From Caulobacter sp. CCH9-E1 (GTDB taxonomy: Bacteria > Pseudomonadota > Alphaproteobacteria > Caulobacterales > Caulobacteraceae): 10,080 bases of DNA. Below are positions 7,164 to 10,080 of the stretch, piece by piece (positions within the stretch are counted from its first letter, which is position 1; the number at the start of each line of letters is the position of its first letter). The stretch covers positions 1 to 10,080 of the forward strand of contig NZ_LSJA01000127.1 of assembly GCF_001556515.1 (NCBI RefSeq), read 5' to 3'. Made by a program: the position numbers and the translations under genes. The notes below the pieces were generated by a model. That model worked only from the letters and a program-made list of their open reading frames with translations. It was not told the origin of the DNA and searched no databases.

Positions 7164-9317
7164 CTATTCGCGGATCATGATTTCCTGGACGCCGATGCCC
7201 AGAGCCCGCTGGTCCAGGCTGACGCGGGCGTCAGGCAGGTCGAAGGCGAAGGTCACCAGCTGATCAGGCTGGAACGCCCCGCCTGGCACGCGGAACCGGT
7301 AGGCGCCGAAGTCGATGGGCCCCACCTCCACCGAGTTCAGCTTGCGGTCGCCGGCGTAGAGCGTCACGTGCTGGGGCCGCAGCGGCATGTCCGAAAAGCC
7401 GATCGCCACCACGTCGACGAAGAAGTCCTTGGTCGCCGCGGAGGGCGGGGCGCGCAGCTCGAACACCGCCCGGTGACCCAGTGTCCAAAGACCCTTGCCG
7501 CCGGGGTCCAGCTTGGCCCAGCCCGAGCGCAGCCCAGCCGGCGGAGGCGTCCGGTCGAGCCGCAGGGACCGGCCGACGCGACCGCCATCGGAAAGCTCGC
7601 CCCGGATGACGCGCTGCAGGCCCAGCCCCTCCAGGTCGCGGCCGCAGATCACGCCGCGAAGGGTGCGATAGCAGTCCGAACGCGCGGCCAGGGGCTGCAG
7701 GAAGCCGCCCAGCAGCTGCCCGTTGGCCATGGTCACCGTGATCCGGCGGTCGCCCGGCGCGGCGTCGCGGCCGATGTCGGCCGGCAGCTGCTCGCAGGGC
7801 GCGTCGTTGGTGCGGGCGGTCGAGAAGGTGTTGGTAGTCCCGCCGTTGCGCGCGGCCGCCAGGATCCACTGGTTCATCACCCGAAGGTCCTGGTGCGAGG
7901 GCGAGCAGAAATAGGTCGGGGCGAAGACCCATGGACGACCGCGAAGCGCGGGGGCCTCGAAGGCCCGGGCGGGAATGTCCAGCCGGTCGGGGCTGGCGAA
8001 GACCGACCGCACGCCCTGGCGCAGGCCGCTGGTGTCGGCGATCTGCAGCAGCGCCGCCGCGGCGAGCAGGCTCACGCCCAGCTTGAAGGGCAGGCGCGCG
8101 GCGGCCGCGACGCTTAGGGCCAGCAGCAGATAGCCGGGCGCCCAGAAGAAACGGCCATAGGCGCGGAAACCGCCGACCAGCTCGGCCAGCGCGCCGTGGG
8201 GCCGCGGCAGGCTGGCGACCAGATGCGTCCCGAAATAGACCTCCCAGCCGACCGCCCACGCCGTCAGCGCCAGCATGGCCAGCGCCAGCGGCGCCCAACG
8301 CGCCAGGGCGCCGGCCGGCGCGCGCTCGCCCCGGACCCGGCGAGCGGCCAGGCCAAGCGCGGCGACCGCCAACAGCAGCAAGGCGCCCGCCCCCATGTAT
8401 TGATAGCCCTCGAAGGCCTGGCCGCCGGTGGGGTCGACCACGCCCGAGAACCAGGAGCCGTCCCACCTCTGCCCCAGCAGGGCCGAGGCCTGCGGCAAGA
8501 CGGGGCCCAGCAGGTTCATCGCATAGAAGCCCAGGGCCGCGGCCCCGCCGGTCGGTCCGCGCCCTTCGCCGTACCCGAGGATCACCGCCGAGACCCCGAC
8601 CGCGGCCAGTACGGCGAACCCCGCCAGCGGGACTCGCCGCCAGGCCAGCGGGCGGCGCTGCGCGAGCTCGGACAGCAGGGCCGCGCCAAAGCAGGCGCCG
8701 ATGGGAACCAGGTGGTAGGCATGGACGCCGGTGGCCAAAGCCGCCAGGGCCGCGAAGCCGCCGATCCGCCTCCAGCTCAAGCCGAACCGAGCCGACGCCA
8801 CGGACAGGGCCAGGGCGAACAGGATCAGCCAATGCCCTGACAGGGCGATGTGGCCGAACTGACGCGCCAGCCAGCTGGGATAGGTCAGGGCCAGGATCGC
8901 GCCCAGCAGCAGCGGAACACGTCCCTCGACGCCTAGCGCGCGCAGCAGAGCCGCCATGCCCCAGGCCTGCAGGGGGTAGGACAGCGCCAGGAACAGGCCC
9001 AGCGGATTGAACACCCCGCCCAGCCCCAGGGCCTTCAGCAGGATCGACAGCCAGGGGATGCTGTCGGTGAAGACGATCGAGACGGGCTTGGGCAGCAGCC
9101 CCGAGACCATGCCCAGCGGGAAGGTCCACGGCTGACGCACGAAGGCCTCGTAGGCCGCCGTCATCGAGATCATGTCGTTCTTGGCGGCGCTCCAGAACTT
9201 CGCCGACGCCAGAGGGATGTCGAAGCCGAACATGAAGCCGCACAGCAGGATCGGAGCGATCGTCAGGACGGCGGCGAACAGAACCTGCTCGCGGGAAACG
9301 GACTTCAGCGAACGCAT
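7164..9317 (-). CDS. DUF6311-type polytopic membrane protein, putative GT-C glycosyltransferase
   Basis: The 717-aa protein starts with a membrane helix at about 12-32 (VLFAAVLTIAPILLCGFMFG), followed by an extracytoplasmic loop with KNDMISMTAAYEAFVRQPWTFPLG (46-69) and then FTDSIPWLSILLKALG. That layout matches what I recall of DUF6311, a GT-C-like family, but no search was run. Many further hydrophobic helices run to about residue 428. The last 290 residues are soluble and probably periplasmic, with four cysteines (C471, C508, C549, C558) that could form disulfides. GT-C enzymes use polyprenyl-phosphate sugars, which fits the neighbouring GtrB/GtrA pair, although this gene is on the opposite strand. 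The start is ATG 9317 with the purine-rich site at 9323-9328. In-frame starts at 9347 and 9371 would add residues ahead of the first helix and lack a good site. It converges on the methyltransferase with a 7-nt gap and no terminator between. Alternative: another multi-pass envelope protein with a periplasmic domain. Confidence 0.65.
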   Translation of the reverse strand: MRSLKSVSREQVLFAAVLTIAPILLCGFMFGFDIPLASAKFWSAAKNDMISMTAAYEAFVRQPWTFPLGMVSGLLPKPVSIVFTDSIPWLSILLKALGLGGVFNPLGLFLALSYPLQAWGMAALLRALGVEGRVPLLLGAILALTYPSWLARQFGHIALSGHWLILFALALSVASARFGLSWRRIGGFAALAALATGVHAYHLVPIGACFGAALLSELAQRRPLAWRRVPLAGFAVLAAVGVSAVILGYGEGRGPTGGAAALGFYAMNLLGPVLPQASALLGQRWDGSWFSGVVDPTGGQAFEGYQYMGAGALLLLAVAALGLAARRVRGERAPAGALARWAPLALAMLALTAWAVGWEVYFGTHLVASLPRPHGALAELVGGFRAYGRFFWAPGYLLLALSVAAAARLPFKLGVSLLAAAALLQIADTSGLRQGVRSVFASPDRLDIPARAFEAPALRGRPWVFAPTYFCSPSHQDLRVMNQWILAAARNGGTTNTFSTARTNDAPCEQLPADIGRDAAPGDRRITVTMANGQLLGGFLQPLAARSDCYRTLRGVICGRDLEGLGLQRVIRGELSDGGRVGRSLRLDRTPPPAGLRSGWAKLDPGGKGLWTLGHRAVFELRAPPSAATKDFFVDVVAIGFSDMPLRPQHVTLYAGDRKLNSVEVGPIDFGAYRFRVPGGAFQPDQLVTFAFDLPDARVSLDQRALGIGVQEIMIRE

Positions 9318-9322
9318 GGATT

Positions 9323-9328
9323 CCCTCT
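9323..9328 (-). promoter_or_regulatory. Ribosome binding site deciding the DUF6311 start
   Basis: On the minus strand this reads AGAGGG, 5 nt before ATG 9317. It favours the 717-aa protein over the 735-aa reading from GTG 9371. The mirror site is 753-758. Confidence 0.6.
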
Positions 9329-9471
9329 GGAGACAGGGCGCTTGCATAGCATCCGGGGCGGCTGTGAACACCCCGCCCCGCGTCCAGAGGTTGCGGCGAG
9401 GTCGATAAAAACTACGCTCGTAATTAGTTTATACTTGTAATTCACAAAGCCGGCGCCGAAGGTGCTCGCGT

Positions 9472-9477
9472 GGAGGG
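9472..9477 (+). promoter_or_regulatory. Ribosome binding site deciding the start of the small membrane protein
   Basis: GGAGGG lies 5 nt before ATG 9483 and is a strong Shine-Dalgarno match. The alternative in-frame GTG at 9462 would place this site inside the coding sequence. The mirror site is 604-609. Confidence 0.65.
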
Positions 9478-9482
9478 ACGCC

Positions 9483-10022
9483 ATGGCGATCAAGGATTTC
9501 GGAACACGCAGGGTCAGGCGGTCGTGGACGCCGCTGATCCTGTCGGCCGTCGCGGTCGTCGGCACGCTCGGCGCATTTGCGTTCACGGTGGCCGACCTTG
9601 CCCGGTTCGAGCAGGAGAATGGCGTCAAGCGACAGCCCACGCCCGCCCAGCGGGCCCGCTACGCGCCGGTCGCCCGCGCGGAATGGCGCCAGGTCCGCGC
9701 CCATCTGGAAGCGCGGCTAAACCAGCGCAGCCCGTTGGAGCTAGGCGCGGTCTGGGCCACCCGCACCGGACAGGTCTGTGGTCTGGTCAACGGCCGAGGC
9801 AGCTTCGGCGGCCTGACGGCCATGGCCCGCTTCTATACGGTGGACCAGCGGCCGGTGTTCCACCGCGACGTCGAGCACGTCGCCTTCCAGAAGGCCTGGT
9901 TCGAGTGCCGCCGCGACCAATATGTGATGCTGCACGACGGGACCATGGAGCCCGGCTTCTGCGGCACGGAGCTGGGGAAGCGGCGGTGCTTCAAGGTGAA
10001 GAACGGCGTGCGGGTGGAGTGA
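9483..10022 (+). CDS. Single-pass membrane protein of unknown function, 179 aa
   Basis: I do not recognise a named family. The protein has a basic N-terminus (R9, R10, R12, R13) followed by one hydrophobic helix at about 16-38, so by the positive-inside rule it should be anchored with its C-terminal domain in the periplasm; an uncleaved signal-anchor is more likely than a cleaved signal peptide. Residues 42-82 are charged and probably helical. The compact C-terminal region carries VCGLVNGRGSFGGLTAM (98-114), a feature I associate with small conserved proteins of Caulobacterales, although no search was possible. It has four cysteines, C99, C142, C160 and C169, which would allow two disulfides in the periplasm. 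The segment FYTVDQRPVFHRD (117-129) looks structured. It is divergent from DUF6311 and followed at once by the folded repeat, so it is probably monocistronic. Coding status is supported by the strong ribosome binding site, the ordered topology and the natural stop next to an intergenic repeat. Confidence 0.72.
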   Translation: MAIKDFGTRRVRRSWTPLILSAVAVVGTLGAFAFTVADLARFEQENGVKRQPTPAQRARYAPVARAEWRQVRAHLEARLNQRSPLELGAVWATRTGQVCGLVNGRGSFGGLTAMARFYTVDQRPVFHRDVEHVAFQKAWFECRRDQYVMLHDGTMEPGFCGTELGKRRCFKVKNGVRVE

Positions 10023-10023
10023 G

Positions 10024-10072
10024 CATCCCCTTCTCCCCTTGCGGGAGAAGGTGTCGCTGAAAGCGACGGATG
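10024..10072. repeat. Folded palindromic intergenic repeat (right copy), possible terminator
   Basis: Three nested stems are visible. An outer 5-bp stem pairs CATCC (10024-10028) with GGATG (10068-10072). Inside it is a 9-bp hairpin, CCTTCTCCC (10029-10037) with GGGAGAAGG (10043-10051), loop CTTGC. A single T separates this from a 6-bp hairpin, GTCGCT (10053-10058) with AGCGAC (10062-10067), loop GAA. Together they form a compact three-way junction with almost no unpaired bases. The element begins just after the stop at 10022. The CCCCTCATCCG-type motif resembles dispersed REP-like repeats that I recall from Caulobacter and related genomes (recollection, not searched). There is no T-run, so a classical intrinsic terminator is not shown, although the hairpins could still protect or end the transcript. 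A window edge inside such a repeat is where short-read assemblies commonly break. Confidence 0.75.
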
Positions 10073-10080
10073 AGGGGTCG

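Larger units (their letters stand above)
9318..9482. promoter_or_regulatory. Divergent AT-rich intergenic region
   Basis: This 165-bp gap separates the divergent DUF6311 gene and the small membrane-protein gene. Its segment 9401-9448 is markedly AT-rich compared with the rest of the locus, which fits a promoter region serving both directions. A 9-bp near-direct repeat (AATTACAAG / AATTACGAG on the minus strand, at 9434-9442 and 9417-9425) with starts 17 bp apart may be an operator. TATACT at 9430-9435 resembles a -10 box for the plus-strand gene, but the sequence 17 bp upstream is not a recognisable -35 element. The Caulobacter housekeeping consensus was not found. The promoter role is inferred from position and composition. 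Confidence 0.45.
5041..10080. repeat. Right arm of a perfect 10,080-bp palindrome
   Basis: This is the mirror of bases 1-5040. It is the more convenient arm to read because the glycosyltransferase-gtrA-methyltransferase operon lies on the plus strand. It probably represents the actual locus, cut at its left edge within the first codons of the glycosyltransferase and at its right edge inside a dispersed repeat. Confidence 0.97.

Noticed and set aside
6481..7263. 260-aa open frame overlapping the methyltransferase (and its mirror at 2818-3600)
   Set aside because: Arg/Pro/Gly-rich low-complexity translation in an alternate frame of the clear methyltransferase gene, which also runs into the antisense of DUF6311.
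8196..8840. 214-aa and 249-aa plus-strand frames antisense to DUF6311 (8196-8840 and 7368-8117)
   Set aside because: Gln/Arg/Gly-rich antisense translations caused by high GC. They lie entirely inside a gene with convincing membrane topology.
7264..9243. 659-aa open frame on the minus strand (and its mirror at 838-2817)
   Set aside because: It overlaps the DUF6311 gene in another frame of the same strand. Its product is an Arg/Gly/Ala/Pro-rich string typical of GC-rich shadow frames, without domains or a ribosome binding site.
1..10080. Genuine inverted duplication or inverted-repeat mobile element
   Set aside because: There is no transposase, integrase, target-site duplication or unique spacer. 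The arms are identical and contain ordinary envelope genes, and spacerless palindromes of this size are not stably kept in bacteria. Kept open only as a less likely alternative.

Overview
The window is one 5,040-bp segment read twice. Bases 1-5040 are the reverse complement of bases 5041-10080, with no spacer. Every gene at position x has an identical mirror copy at 10081-x, and I saw no mismatch wherever I compared the arms. A zero-spacer, mismatch-free palindrome that fills the window exactly and turns around inside a coding sequence is best explained as a fold-back (inverted-chimera) assembly or amplification artefact. The real content is therefore probably one locus of about 5 kb, present once. 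A genuine inverted duplication or a hairpin replicon end cannot be fully excluded without reads.

The DNA is very GC-rich (roughly 70% by eye) with dense, short-gapped genes. The gene set and the folded intergenic repeat at the outer ends resemble Caulobacterales (Caulobacter/Phenylobacterium-like alphaproteobacteria). This placement is from recollection of such genomes, not from a search.

Reading outward from the centre along the right arm: (1) a GtrB/DPM1-like family-2 glycosyltransferase that has lost its first few codons at the fold-back point (5041-5997); (2) a GtrA-family four-helix membrane protein with a TTG start overlapping the previous stop (5994-6443); (3) a class I SAM-dependent methyltransferase overlapping gtrA by 13 nt (6431-7156); (4) on the opposite strand, ending 7 nt away, a 717-aa polytopic membrane protein of DUF6311/GT-C type with a large soluble C-terminal part (9317 down to 7164); (5) a 165-bp AT-rich divergent intergenic region (9318-9482); (6) a 179-aa single-pass membrane protein of unknown function (9483-10022); (7) a folded palindromic repeat running to the window edge (10024-10080). 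The left arm is the same list mirrored.

As a working model, the GT2 enzyme would load a sugar onto a polyprenyl phosphate on the cytoplasmic side, GtrA would help move it across the inner membrane, and the GT-C-like DUF6311 protein is a candidate for transferring it to an acceptor on the periplasmic side. The methyltransferase would act on a sugar, lipid or related intermediate. The three overlapping genes look co-transcribed. The link to the convergent DUF6311 gene is by neighbourhood only.

I do not see a novel defence, mobile or RNA system here. The striking symmetry is most likely technical, and it creates two spurious 456-aa chimeric ORFs across the centre.
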